A stretch of 64,000 nt of DNA from Moniliella sp. 'wahieum' (GCA_003971905.1 RSEE01000018.1:496001-560000); one strand, 5' to 3'; shown: positions 34,911-47,093, counted from the first letter of the stretch. Program-made: numbers and translations. Notes: generated by a model not told the origin, from the letters alone.

Positions 34911-37678
34911 GACTGCGCCGGCAGTAGTAGCATCGGGCCCGGCACATCGGCCTGGGCGGTAGGTTCGCTGTCGTAACGCATGCCGGGGGGGTTGCGATGG
35001 AAGGTATTGGTGGGCATCAATGATGGGGGGGAGGTGCAGAGGAGCGAAGCCAAGAAGCGGCGAAGAGGAGACGGGGGGGGGGCAGCGGTAATAAGGCAGC
35101 CCAGCACCTGGTGGTGGAGAGGCGCTACGCGGAGGTGGGCAGATGAGCGGGTGGGCGCAGTGCTCGCTTCACGGGTAGGCAACCGTCGCAAATGCTTCTT
35201 GTGGTGATATGGGGTTGCCAGGGGGGAGAAACTGCGGTGCGATGGCAATGGGACGGCCCGTTTAACCGCGTGCAACTCTTTAAGCGAGCACTGGCGGGTG
35301 GTGGCGATGTTGCTGCAGCCCAGATTCAAGCCGACGCGCTCCCCAACCAAGCAGCTGGACATGTCCCGGCGAGTGTCCGCTAGTCACTAGCCACGGTGTG
35401 TGCTACAAGAGGCACTCTGTGTGTCTTGGAGCCGAGCAAAGGGACGGGTGACACGTGACGGATGAGTGTGATGCTGTTGAAGAAGACGCGTGAGACGGAA
35501 GGCCCTGGGCGATGGGAAGTTGCATGTCTGCAACCGGGGTCTGCCCTCGTGTCCCATGTCCCCACCCCACCCGCGGAAAGCGGAGGGCCACTGGCTCAGA
35601 CTGGCCGCTGGGTTGCCAGCAAGCCCGCCAACCAGCTGCGGGAGGATGCTTTCCGTCCGCAGATGTCACATGTCACAGGCTGACGCTTCCCTCCCCAACA
35701 ATGATCGTTATGACCAACACACGCCCCTCCGTTTCAGTGAAGCACGATAAGCTTAAAGCTTAAAGCTTACGCTTATAAGCTCACCAGCTGATTGGGCACC
35801 ACCCCTGCGTGAGTTATTGGTGTACACCACCATCGTACTACTGAGCAACAACTGGCCGCGTGCAATGGCAGTATCCACCTTCGTAGATCTTACTGGCAAA
35901 GATGGACCCTCGAGGACCGCGCACGGGTGAGAGAGTGAACATCAAACGGTTTCCCCAACCATCCGGTTTCGGCGAAAGGTCTCGGCTACCTGGAACTGGA
36001 TCAGTACCATCAATAATATACTCAGTTCCGCAGGTCTCAGTCCTCTTCAGTCCCTCAGGCCTCGGGTCCTTAGGACTGAGCCCCAGGCCTCCGTGCTCAA
36101 TATTCAGAGCTCAGTACACGCAGTACTCAGTACCCATAATGCAGTGCTCAGTACCTATTGCTCAGTACCAGTACTCAATACGCAATACTGAACACGGATG
36201 AGTACTATGACTGAGAGTTCACACGTTCACAGGGCCTCTCCATCAGGCCGCAGGGCCCTTAGTACCCTCATTATTCAATTCAGTATACCCTTCAGCACCT
36301 CAAAAGCCGGATGAAGCACACGCCCCCCAGTGTTGATTGGTCTTATTACAAGACATGCAGACGGCCGTGTCTCCGTTGCATCCGTGGGGTGTGTCCGAGG
36401 CGATGGAGAATGGCAGCATACTGGCGGCTACAGCGACTGCGACACGCTGCGCTACGCTTCCTTCCCCACGATAGCTCTCCCGCATCAGCGCGCCATCAGC
36501 CATCAGCGCATCAGCTGCAAGACGAACCGTGATCGATGAGTGCTGCAGTGCCTTCAGCCCAACGGTCAGATGATCTGCTTTCACTTTTCCGCTCCGTCTG
36601 AGCCCTGCGGCTCCGCGAGACATCACACATCATGCATCGTTGCATCACATCCCACTGTGCGTGGATCTGTGGGCATGTAAGACGGGCAGGGGGGCAGCAA
36701 CACACGCAGGCCACCACTGAGGTCGAGCGCTGAGCCCCCCGAGGCGTATCGTGCAGTGGAAATTAGTGCCGCATTTTCCCGGTTCACCACTTCAGCCTGG
36801 CGATCGGAGACCCCCTCCTTCTCCCTCCGTCGCTGAAAGCGGTCTTGTTGGTGACCAATTTGCGTTCAGGAGATGCACCAACTCCCGATCCAGATGCAGA
36901 CACCCGCCACAACACGTCCCACGCCCACGCTGTGGTGAATAAGGCCGAGGATCGATGGCGATGAGAGACCACATCTCTCTGTGGAATTAGCGCAACCGAC
37001 GAATCCTCTTCGGTCTCCGGCACCGCGCAGCAGGGCTTACAGCTTGTATACCTGCAAAATGTAATCCTGAATCGATAATCAGGGAGGCGCAATGTGAGTT
37101 CGAAAGGGTGTGAGGCCTGTGAATGTGAGGGCGCGCGCGTTAGCTGTATCCATGTAGTTACTAGTTTTTACTGCGTTATGACTAAGAAAAGTACTCGCCA
37201 AGGGCCTGTGTACTAGTCCAAATTAATATGACCCATCGTATATGCAACGAATCTTAATCGCTCACTTGGATACTGTAAGAGTCGGGCGATACGAGTGAAG
37301 CCAAGTACCAAGGGAGGCAGAGGATGCACCGGTAGGGGAAAGGAGAGCGATTAGCGCTTAGCTAAGAGGACTGTGACAGATACTAACTCGTGACTAGTGA
37401 CTAATGACTAGTGAGCCCATAATCACAGGCGCCAACGCCGGCGCATATCGCAATGCGTGTTTTGTGTATCGCGCGCCAGCGTCCATGATACAGCCAATCG
37501 CGGGAAATGTCAAATTGTATTTGGGTGTCTCAGTTGGTTGAGTGACGATTTGTGCTAGAGGGTAGTGCTAGGGTTCACCTGCACTCTCCAATGGATCGGT
37601 GATGCTGGCTGGTTCGGGTGATTCGCCCCTGGCGCGGTCTGCGCCAGGCCTTTGTCTGTTCCGACTTGCTTGCTTGGC
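34911..37678. other. gene-poor region rich in palindromic words
   Basis: No supported gene in about 2.8 kb. Contents: promoter of the coiled-coil gene, GTCACATGTCAC near 35659, an AAGCTTAAAGCTTAAAGCTTA cluster near 35750-35770, a long GTACTCAGTAC-type tract (36006-36300), a CATCATGCATC cluster near 36621-36650, GTGACTAGTGACTAATGACTA near 37388-37412, and a tRNA-like stretch near 37528 that I rejected. Confidence 0.5.
36006..36300. repeat. degenerate GTACTCAGTAC array
   Basis: About 300 bases packed with variants of CAGTACTCAGTACC, TCAGTCCTCAG, GCTCAGTACC and AGGCCTC, in irregular spacing. The words are largely self-complementary. The tract is the largest of this kind in the window and has no coding character. 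Confidence 0.7.
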
Positions 37679-38568
37679 TTATCTTCTTCCCTTCAGCTTG
37701 CTTGAAGGACTTGTGGCTGACTGCCCTGCCTTCTCGTACGCCTTGAAGGTGCGCCTCTGGTTTCCTTGTTCTTGTGTTCTCCTTCGCAATGGAGCTTGCT
37801 TGAAGGACTTGTGGCTGACTGCCCTGCCTTCTCGTACGCCTTGAAGCTCATCTCTCGTGCTGCCCATAGCGTTTCCTAGCTGCAGTCTAGCAATTTGGGC
37901 CGCTGCAGCGTGCATGGCGGTCATTTCGCTCGCCAAAATGGATTTTTTGTCTTTCGAAACGGCCATATTTTGAAACTTATACCGCCTCGTGCTTCTACTG
38001 CTTGTGTCACCCATTCACAGCAAATACTCTCGTCGCCATCATGCATCATCGCTCATCTCACTAGCATATGCACTCTGCTCCAGCTGATGCCCACTCGAAT
38101 CCCTCCCAGCTCGTCCCATTCTCCTTTTGGCCACCACCATTGACCCTACCACAAGGACTAGTCCTTCCGTCTTTGGGTCACAGCGTGCGGCTAGGTCGTT
38201 TCATTCCTCATCATCTTCGCCCCCTTCCGCATCAACGTCTTCGTCTTCGCTGCTATCCGACAGGGACTGTTCTCCCCCTTGCTCATACTCATGCACAGAG
38301 CTTTCTGCTTCTTCGTCACTGGATGTTTCGTGCAAAATAGGGGTAGTCCGATTGGCGGCCGCGTTCCCTTTCCCGTGCCGGCGCGATTGGTGGTGTTTCC
38401 TGAGGCCTTTTCATGTCCCGCGGCATCCTTCCTTCGTGCGGCATTCTTGCCTGTCGCCCTCGTGCCTCGCGGTTTTTGGGTCGGCGTCCCCCCAAGTCTA
38501 CGGGAGACGCTTCGGATGAGACGTTCCCGATCTTGAATCTGCATTGGCTTGGACAAGTACAGCGACAT
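37679..38568 (-). CDS. possible hypothetical protein, basic then acidic
   Basis: Weak call. The minus strand reads MSLYLSKPMQIQDRERLIRS and then a Lys/Arg-rich part (TQKPRGTRATGKNAARRKD). In the neighbouring frame it reads an acidic Ser/Glu/Asp stretch with ETSSDEEAESSVHEYEQGGE and SLSDSSEDEDVDAEGGEDDE, as in some nuclear proteins. A third segment starts MGDTSSRSTRRYKFQNMAVS and runs into a duplicated 54-base block. No domain is recognised. The acidic reading might be compositional, so the gene may be a remnant. Confidence 0.25.
37695..37748. repeat. 54-base direct repeat, copy 1
   Basis: Identical by eye to 37793-37846: both begin AGCTTGCTTGAAGGACTTG and end CGTACGCCTTGAAG. The two copies are 98 bases apart start to start, which is not a multiple of three. 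Confidence 0.9.
37793..37846. repeat. 54-base direct repeat, copy 2
   Basis: Second identical copy of the block at 37695-37748, separated from it by 44 bases of different sequence. Confidence 0.9.
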
Positions 38569-39959
38569 TCAGGGTCGGGATTTGGGTGGGGTCTTCATTT
38601 GGAACTCAACAAGAATGTGGTTCTTGTTTGTTCTTGGATGATGGGCAGTGGGTACTGTGAAGGGTTACACTCCTTCAGAGTGTCCGATTAGTATTGTTTT
38701 GCCCTGTCCTTCGAGCTTGCAGTGCTGATTGCAGGCATGGGCCAGTCCGAGCACCTTGGACAGCTGGCGGATCCCGTTCAATGACCTTTATGTTCCACCC
38801 GTGCTGCCACAAGTTGAACTCCCGATCGGTGTACCAACCTGAGGGGATGGCATGCCGTTGAGAGTGAAAAGCTGACTCTGTCCTGACTGTATATCAGGTG
38901 TCTGCCACCCTAATAATTGTCCTCGCTCTCAGGCATTGCACGTTGCCCTGACTCGAGTGGGACGAAATGCTTCTTTTTCTTGTTGGCCTACTGCAAAAGG
39001 CTACCATTTCGATGCTGCGCCCACTTGTTTTCAAGGTCACTTCAACCTGCGACATCAACTTTTTGTCCCCCGTTCCCTTCTTCAGTGTCGACCCATTTTT
39101 GAAAGCTCGTTCGACTTCTTAAAGGATACCTTTGACTTACTTTTGAATTAGTGATGATGCGTTAAAAGACATGGGTGCATTGGGTTGGATGGTGTTGTGG
39201 CGGAGAAGACGAGTAGTGATCGCGGTGTGCGTAAAAGGAGGCACGGAGGCGCGGGGCTTCGCATGGCCCTTGGGTGGCAATGGGCAGGGTGAAGGACAAA
39301 TCTGGGTAATGGGCCTGCTAACACAAGAGGTGGAGCACATGGTGTTGAGATGGAGACTGACTTGTGCTTTTCGGTAAGTTCCTGGTGCTTGGGGCGGGCA
39401 TGGAGGAGATCCAAAACGATTGAGCACCACAAGTGCTGAACACATTGAACGCAAGGGTGGGGCCCAACAACCACATTGCACCAATCAACTTCTGAAGGAT
39501 CTGAGATCTGAAGCCCTAGGCCCTATGATTGAAGCAATTGTTCAAATCTCGAACGTGGGCACGAGCTGGCTGCAACCAAGTCGGCCGATCTGATGACTCA
39601 AGATACACTGCCCCCCGGCCGGATGGCCGACGAAGTCGGATTACTCATCATGCCGATCATGTTACTCCACACTGCCCCTGCGCCGGGTGTTGGCTTGGTT
39701 GCTCACAACACTGTAAGCCGGTACGAGGGCAGTGTACACTGCTTTTGCTGCCAGTATCCGGTGGACTACAAATGCCGCGCGCGCGTCGATGCGTCTGTTT
39801 CCCCACCCCCACCAACTCCTTGCACCCTGGTTCCTTCTACCCGCTTCCTGCCTATTATCTCCTCTCAGGTTTGCCCCTCCTCCTCTCCTCCTCTCCTCCT
39901 CTCCTCCCTTGCCCCCCCCCCCCTCCCCCTCCCCCTTCTCCCCTTTCCGCAGTGCCACT
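38569..39959. other. gene-free region
   Basis: No supported gene. Near 39895-39950 there is a CTCCTCCTCTCCTC-type pyrimidine tract and a C-run. The pyrimidine-rich stretch ends in CGCAG and could be an intron end or leader of the plus-strand coding-like region that follows. Confidence 0.45.
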
Positions 39960-40970
39960 GGTCAACTGACACCAGCCTGGGCTTGTCAGTCCCTGGCCAA
40001 CCTTGTCTTGACAGATCGTCGAAGGTCAACTTGTCGCCCTGGGCTACGTGCGCAACATTCTGGCCCCTCGTGGTTGTCAAGGACGCCTCTTCCTCATCTG
40101 TTTGTGTCTCCATCGGTTCGCATCTCACCCTGATAACTGACTATGTGCCCTTTTCCTGCTTAGAATGGCTCTATTTCCATTTGGCGCCCATGCGATATGA
40201 TCGCCTCGCCTCCATCAAGCCTTGAATGACCTACGCCTTTCCTTCTTGGTACGTGATATACTTGATGCAGTGCTCTGACCAGCTATCCTCAGTTTGATTG
40301 CCCATCTCTAGCATCTTATTGCTTGTCGCTTGTGCTGTTCTCGGTATTTATGTTGGGTACGTTACTCTGCCCTATCCTCTTGCCATCTATCATCCCCACT
40401 AACACACTTTCAGCAGGTCTGCTAGCTGCATGGTCAGCGCTTTGACTACCCGGGGTTCAAGATCTATGGCAACCATCAGAGCTTCCGTGCGTCATTAAGC
40501 AAGAGATCGGCGAGAACCCACTTGACTATTGCCTGTACTTGTTCTCCAAGCATGCAACTGTTATGCGCGCCAATCAAGTGTGGTCGGCTGGTTCAAGGCG
40601 TTACAGGCAGCCAGCATCAAGTACCAACCCAAGCGACGACTCGTCTCATGTGGGCCCGAGGACATGCCTACTTTCCTGTCCACCATCTCTCCGTTTTCGA
40701 TTCTCGCTAACCTGGTCCTGCCCATACTAACGTGCATCTCATCAGGCCCAGCGTTACCGATCCTTCATGGTTACTGTTTTCAGGCTCGCCGCAATGCATT
40801 TGTTTTGGTTCTACTAATCTCATTTGTGCCCCCTGCGATAGTGGATTGCAATGTCTGGAACGCATTACAGCTCCCCAGGTGGAAGGCGAATAAAGCATTA
40901 CAGACCTGCGCCGGGAAGGCGATATATGCCTTCTCGTCAGAAAATACTCCCCGTGCCTTCCCGGGCTGAA
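39960..40970 (+). other. spliced-gene-like region, unrecognised
   Basis: Several splice-like signals stand in order: GACAG at 40010-40014, a donor GTACGT near 40357 with the branch-like CACTAACAC and CAG acceptor near 40399-40415, and TACTAACG with ATCAG near 40728-40744. Between them are readable pieces such as IVEGQLVALGYVRNILAPRG, GFKIYGNHQSFRAS and LDYCLYLFSKHATVMRANQV. No family is recognised, and frames do not join cleanly. It may be a real multi-exon gene or a decayed one. Confidence 0.3.
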
Positions 40971-43900
40971 ATAGGATTTGGCACCCGCAAGGGAAAAAAT
41001 TGAAAATGGTTAATCATCATTTCCGACTTTGAAAATACAATTTCACCTGTCCCGCGATTGGCTGTGTAGTCACGAAGAAAGACGGTTGGCATGTGCTCAT
41101 CAGCAGACAACCCACACCGATGTGCATAGCATCTAGAGCTCCTTTTTGCGGTCCCCGGTCCACTGTAGCCATCATGCATCATGCATCTGTACTTGAGTGC
41201 ATATCCGACACACTGGAAAGGATGTAGTCAATAAGGATGATCATCTGAACGATCAGATGATCAATGTTAAACGTTAATGGTTAATGACGCGTGATATGCG
41301 ATGCGTGATGCGTGACGCCTCTACGCCCCGAGCCCTGTGGGTTGGCGGCGGTGCATAACGCGTAACGCGCACAGGGAACAGACAACATGACCCGATAGAC
41401 ACCCCCCTCTGCCTTCTCACCCAGTATATCTCTTTGGGCTGTGCAGGCCTCTACCAATGCCCAAGCTTCAAGTATTAGACCACTTGCAACGGCTTATAGA
41501 ATGCGACAAGAACGAGTATCCGGGGTGCGCTCGCTCAAGAAGCTGCTTTTCTAGTTCTTTCCCTTTTGGTAATGAGGCCTGAGGCTGAGGCTTGAGGATG
41601 CGAGGATGTTATACCACCAAGATGGCCAGCGAGAGCTTTTGTGGGCACTGTGTGAAAGAATCATAACTGAGGGGTCTCAATCTCATTGGAGAGATCGTTC
41701 AACGCTCAAAGCTCACACCCTGCATCTACGTGTGTCTACCACGCTCATTGTATTCAGGCGCACTACATTTGTGGTTTGGAAGCGAATGGCGGACACCAGA
41801 GGGCCCTAAGGCCTAACTTGCAGGCGATGACTTCACTGGTTTCCTAATTGGTTTTTGGTACCTACAAGGGCCACACGCCGAAAGAGCCGAGTCAACAAGG
41901 CTCAGTGTGTCTCTTTGTCCCAGTCTCGCAAAGCTCTCTGTAAATGATATGAACGCACTAGTCTCCTGAACTAATGCCATCACTTAGTATCATCTCTCTG
42001 TGCTCTCTCGGGCAGCAGTGATAGATGAGAGTCTGGGTGTTGGCTAGCCAGATCATTAGTGCCTTCAACGAAGAAAACGGTGGTTATACCATCAGCTATA
42101 CCCTTTCCTTTTTACCATGTCTATCATGCTGGGACTACTAACTTTTGAATCCCAAAACTCTGGACCAACATTCGTGGCCCTCGATAATCCATACAGTCCC
42201 TATTTCAATACCCCACAAAGAGCAATTGATGATAGGGTTGGAAGCGATGGTAGTGAGCAAAATGCAGGAGAGACTCACCCGGGATCAGGGTGAATGTGTT
42301 CTGAGGGCTGAGCCAGCCTATCGCTATAGAGAACCGCCACCGACCCGTTCATCCTGCGCGTGTGGCTGGTAGCGCCACTCCTGTTAAGGAACCAGGGGAG
42401 TCGCCAGGAGATCAGGACCCACTGGTGCCTGCCATCCTTTCTCATACCCGAAGAAGTGCTGGTGGATACTGATGAACAGGGAAGATATCCGAGCGGTGAA
42501 CCACATCTCCATTGAGACTCAGTCGTCAATTCCTTCCAGTTCCCAAGCCTCTTACCCGCTGTCTTAGTGGCATAGTATCCTCGCGTCGTCAAAACAAGGG
42601 GAAAAACGGTTCTTGCGTGCGTCCCTGCTGGTATTTGGCGTTCTGGTCGCATTCTGCTTGCTCCAGTAGCCGAAGCAGCTCCTTCTCCCGGCGTTCCAAA
42701 GCGTCGTGCTCTCATCTTCCGGGACGCGGCCTGCGCCTCCTGAGTTCCCGAGTCGCACAGCGTGTGGTCCACCTCCAGTCCTGATCCTCCAATTGCTCCT
42801 GTGGCCTCATCACGCGGTAGTCAGTGCGCATTGCCTTCCTCCCGGGCCTCGTCCCATCCTCTTCCTCCACCGTTGGCTCGTTGTGGATGTGGGTGTCGGG
42901 GATGGAGCGCACGATCTGGAAAATGGGCTCTCGTACTGCCTCATGCAATGCACCAAACTCGGACTGGGTGCGGGTTAACGGTTCGGTTTAGAGGTAGCGT
43001 TTCCCCTGTCCCAGCCTTAAGCTCTGTTAATGATATGGACGCTACTTAGTATATGTGTACTACCTTACGAAAAAAAATGACTAGAATTGTATAAATGTTG
43101 AGAGTACACACTGAGTATCGTCCTAGTATTGTCGTGACGCAATCTAGTGACAAAAGCTGTACATGACGACCGAGTAAGGACGAGCGATTACGTGGATCAC
43201 GTTCATTTGCTCCCCCCCTACTCCGTTTTGCCGCGTTACTAGTTATTCTTTTACCGGGCCGGGTTCAATACTTTTCAGACTGTCGAGAAGTTATTTGCGC
43301 TATCATCATGATGTATCATCGATTTTTGCTCTCTTGATCGCCCTAGTGCGACACCTCTCAGTATTTTAAGTAGGAACTAACGCACAACTGCTTAGCGCTC
43401 ACATGAGTGCGCGATGACGACGAGCTGTCAACTTGTCACATAGCATCGTTAACGTTTAACATCATTAATCATTGGTCAACACTCCCCCGTGTCCACTGTT
43501 GCGCTACAACTGTCTGGGAAACGAAACAGAGAACAACCTCGACCTATTGAAGAACAACCTCGACTTATTGACCCAGCAAACTCCGGGTGAGAGAGCGGCT
43601 AGCTCCTCACTGTGGTGAGGGATGCGTTTTCTCTCTGGCTGCTTAAGGTCTGCACATGCCATACTAATACGGGTGGAGGTCGAGGATCGGAACGGGATGT
43701 GATAGCTCTCTTGATGAAAGTGCGAGATAGAACATGTGCCCAAGTTTGATACCATTATCGATATCTATGAGAGAGGGGGGGCTTCTGCGGTGTTGGCAGC
43801 TGCACTACATTCAGACGAAATTTCTCCCTCTAAATCATTCGGAACTCAAACACATGCTGCTTTATAAGGAGCAAGTGAAGATTGACGCTTTCTTCTGTTG

Positions 43901-44345
43901 AATAGAATTCCGTCGGATCTGGGAGATGTGCCCCCCAACCTCAGTATACAGGAAGGAGAAAACCATTAAAACCTCTCATTGGGGCTGCCCTCTTTCTATA
44001 CTCTCACCGTACATCGTGCCTCACGCGAGTGCTGCTGTTCATTCAACTACTCTTGGCTCTCTCCTGTTTACACCTGCTGCTCAGTGCCTCGAGCCCGCTG
44101 ACGAGCAAGTCCAGATTGGTCTGGTAAAAAAACCCTTAGATGAACCACTTTCTTGTCCATTAGGATCGCTCATTCGATGAAATTGTCTCCTGCAGCTCGC
44201 GACCACCCAAATACATAGAGATGTTCAGTTGAGTAGAACAAAAGAGACACTCTTATAGCTTCCAAAGTGAATAGATACCCTAGACTTTGTGGATATGGAT
44301 GGAAGTGGGATGAAATTCTTGTTGGACTAGTAGTGTCACGGGGCG
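40971..44345. other. gene-poor region with decayed repeat
   Basis: About 3.4 kb with no supported host gene. It contains a CATCATGCATC cluster (41170-41188), a TTAAACGTTAATGGTTAATGA and GCGATGCGTGATGCGTGACGC cluster near 41262-41318, ATAACGCGTAACGCGC near 41355-41370, a decayed coding repeat at about 41900-43065 and GTTAACGTTTAACATC near 43448. Confidence 0.5.
41900..43065 (-). repeat. decayed dispersed coding repeat, copy B
   Basis: The inner part (about 42310-42800) matches 20820-21230. Shared readings on the minus strand are DHTL-x2-SG and TT-x2-YY-x-T. On either side two direct near-copies of a 25-30 base block occur (around 41925-41957 and 43010-43045, both with AATGATATG-A/G-ACGC), which may be terminal repeats of the element. 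It is broken and old; the family is not identified. Confidence 0.4.
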
Positions 44346-45109
44346 GGCCCCCCAAGTAAACGTTGAACGCCAAGCCCACGATGCCGCCACGATCGCCCGA
44401 TTAGAAGAACGGATCCGCTCACTTGAGGCAATAGTTCAAGAGCAAAATCAACGAAACCATCCCAAATCTTTGATGATGGAAGAAGATATTACTGCCCCCG
44501 CCATCCTCCTGAGACGCGAGGATGAAAGAGGAGCTGTTTGATCGCAATATCGAAGTTGTCCAAAAGATAGAACCGGGGCTCCAGTTCCCTCCCTCTGGCC
44601 AAGTGGAGCCGGCAACTCTAAGGCAAATCCACGGCCCATCCTCCAAGCCCTCATCCCTACTCAAAAGAAAGGTCTCGCAGTAGCAACTCGGACAACTGTC
44701 ACGTTGAGATTGTTCAGGCCACTCCCAAAGCGCTCAATCGCCATTTGGATAGTTGCCGGTGCAAATATGACGACAATTCAAGTCAAAGGGGACCCAGTCC
44801 TTCCTCTCACGCATCGCCTGACCGTTCAAACTCACGAAATGAGGTATGTGCGCCCGTTTCGTCCCGTTTGCGTAAACGAGCAGCAACAGGATGGATTGGG
44901 GGACGTGACGGCTTTCTTTGGCGGCAGCACCCCTGACAATGCGCTTGACCCCAAAGCCAAACGATTTTGGTTCGGCCCCATTACCATGGAGAAAACGGGA
45001 TAAGGACCTACGCAAGTTACTCAAGGATGCAGGTCTTTCAGGGGTGGGATCGCGCCAGCGAATAGTTCTGATCTTTCCCATGGACAAGCACCTTTATAGC
45101 AACCTGTAG
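44346..45109 (+). pseudogene. possible coding remnant with coiled coil and SAP-like piece
   Basis: Readable plus-strand fragments in different frames are IARLEERIRSLEAIVQEQNQ (a short coiled coil), ELFDRNIEVVQKIEPGLQFP and, at the end, DLRKLLKDAGLSGVGSRQRI. The last resembles a SAP helix-turn-helix. The pieces are interrupted and no complete gene can be supported. It could be a decayed host gene or an old mobile-element remnant. Confidence 0.25.
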
Positions 45110-46364
45110 CAACCCAGGGGGGGGTTGAAATTGGACTGAAGATGACATGTGCATGACATCGATGAAGTTGATGAAGACAGATGGCACAACCACAGCGTGT
45201 TGTAACATGTAAACGCAAGCTTCTGTTGACAAAATGGAGGTGGCAGGGAGTACTGAACATACTGCTACTGATAAGATCGATGAGATATCAACAATTAATG
45301 AGAAATGAGATCGGAGATTGCTACTCAGACTGAGTACTGATATGGATCTGATCGGCATATACTTGTCAGCGTTGTTTTTTGATCAAGAAATATCGGCCTC
45401 TTCCTCTCAAAAGCGATCGGTGACCTACAGTATGGCAATTGTTCCTCTGAAGCCTGAAGCTAGCCTGAAGCTCCTGAAGCTTCAATTGAAGGCACGGGTC
45501 GCGGAGCTCCGTGCCTTGTTGAGGGGGGTGGAGGGCAGGCCGGGGTAGACATTGGGCCGCGAGATCGAAATGGCAGCAACGGCGTTCTCCTGGTGTGGTC
45601 AAACGCCGGCTTGGATTTCCCTCTGCTTTGTTGGCGACGGCGTAGGGGCCTGTCGGGGCACGTGACGCCAGTGGCACGTGGCGTGGGACATGTGACGGTG
45701 CAGCTGAAAGCCCGAACTTAAACGCCGAGCTGGCAAAGGCTGCACAGGGCTGCACAGGCACTGAGGCGCTGCGGCTGATCTTCCAACTTTGAACGTTCAA
45801 CCGGCAAGCCAAGGCGAGCGGACGCGAGGCCGGGAAGCGTCGGGCAGGGCAACAGGGGAACCTAGCCGTCCAGTGCCTGGAAAGACCCCGTGCAGAGCAC
45901 GCCGCAAGGCGTGACAATCATTAATCGATCATTAATCCCGGGGCCAGTGGCAGTGGCATGGCGCAGCGTGAGAGCGGCGGCGGCTGGCCACTGGAAGACT
46001 CGTTTGTGTTTCGCCGCCTACCGCTTTTGAAAGTGGCAAGCAGACACACTCCTGCATGGGCAGCCTCCCGTGCTCGATAACATGGACGGGTGACGGTCAC
46101 GCATGCCCCTCCAACCCTACCCCGCCCCTCTCTACTGGTCCCGTGCTGGGCGTTGGCGTGTGGATCACGTCAGGCCCAGGCACTGAGGTTGCTGGCCAGC
46201 GTTCCGCCGGCCTTTGCGTCCGGCACAACGCCGGTGTGGCACCCGGGCCGACGCCCGTGGCTCTCTTAGGGACGGGTGAGCAATGCGTGATAACGCCGCC
46301 AGAGTGCATGCATGGTCCATGCACGCCGTTGCTGCCTGTCTTCTTCGTCCGGCTTCTCCGCTAC
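45110..46364. other. gene-free region, TSA1 upstream
   Basis: No supported gene. Contains CCTGAAGC-type direct words (45450-45482), CACGTGACGCCAGTGGCACGTG near 45659-45680, a TTTGAACGTTCAA palindrome near 45788 and the upstream region of the peroxiredoxin gene. A minus-strand open frame here has biased composition and no domain. Confidence 0.5.
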
Positions 46365-46372
46365 TATAAAAA
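46365..46372 (+). promoter_or_regulatory. TATA box of peroxiredoxin gene
   Basis: TATAAAAA lies 62-69 bases upstream of the ATG at 46434 and is followed by a CT-rich leader, the layout of a strongly expressed fungal gene. Confidence 0.7.
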
Positions 46373-46433
46373 CGTGCTCGCCTCGGCCTGGACTCCGTTT
46401 CTCCCCACCCACAGCCTCTTCTCCTTCTCCACC

Positions 46434-47093
46434 ATGCCTCTTGTTGGTTCCAAGGCCCCTCTCTTCACCAAGGCTGCTGTCATTGACGGCCAGATCTCGG
46501 AGGTCTCTCTCGAGAAGAACCTCAAGGCCGGCAAGTGGACCGTGCTCTCGGTATGTCTACTTCTATCCCGCCTCGGCCCTTGTGGGTATGCTTGCTGACC
46601 CGCCATGGTTCCTCTTTCCCAGTTCTACCCCCTGGCCTACACCTTCGTGTGCCCCACCGAGATTGTGAGCTACGGTGCGGAGGGCAAGGCGTTCAAGGAC
46701 CTGAACGCTGAGCTCCTGTACGCCTCGACCGACTCGGAGTTCACCCAGCTCGCCTGGGACCAGGCCAAGACCTCGGACGGTGGCCTGGGTGGCGTGTCGA
46801 AGAACGTGGCTCTGGTGGCTGACACGAACCACAGCCTGTCGCGGGACTACGACGTGCTTCTCCCTGACCAGGGCGTTGCGCTGCGTGGCACCTTTATCAT
46901 TGACCCGCAAGGCATCATCCAGCATGCCACCATCAACAACGCCCCTGTTGGCCGCAACGTGCAGGAGACCCTCCGTCTGCTCGAGGCGTTCCAGTTCACT
47001 GCCGAGCACGGTGAGGTCTGCCCTGCCGGTTGGCAGAAGGGCGCGGACACCATCGACACCAAGAACGCCACGGCCTACTTCTCCAAGCACTAA
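46434..47093 (+). CDS. TSA1: typical 2-Cys peroxiredoxin (AhpC/TSA)
   Basis: A thioredoxin-dependent peroxidase that reduces hydrogen peroxide and organic peroxides, mainly in the cytosol. Seen: FYPLAYTFVCPTEI with the peroxidatic Cys; the RGTFIIDPQGIIQHATINN strand; and the resolving Cys in GEVCPAGW, followed by the C-terminal YFSKH tail that marks peroxide-sensitive eukaryotic enzymes. YPLAYTF has Ala where many members have Asp (YPLDFTF). Two exons, 46434-46550 and 46623-47093; the intron (72 bases) falls directly before FYPLAYTF. The product is 195 residues, the usual family length. Unlike almost every other gene here, the frame is unbroken from start to stop. Confidence 0.97.

Noticed and set aside
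37528-37600. tRNA-like stretch with CTCAGTTGGTTGAGTGACG and a GGGTTCACCTGC box
   Set aside because: The A- and B-box-like words are present, but no acceptor or anticodon stem can be formed around them. It may be a tRNA-derived repeat fragment at most.
45366-45917. Minus-strand frame of 183 codons
   Set aside because: Composition-driven, with no domain; it contains repeated CTTCAGG words rather than protein-like conservation.
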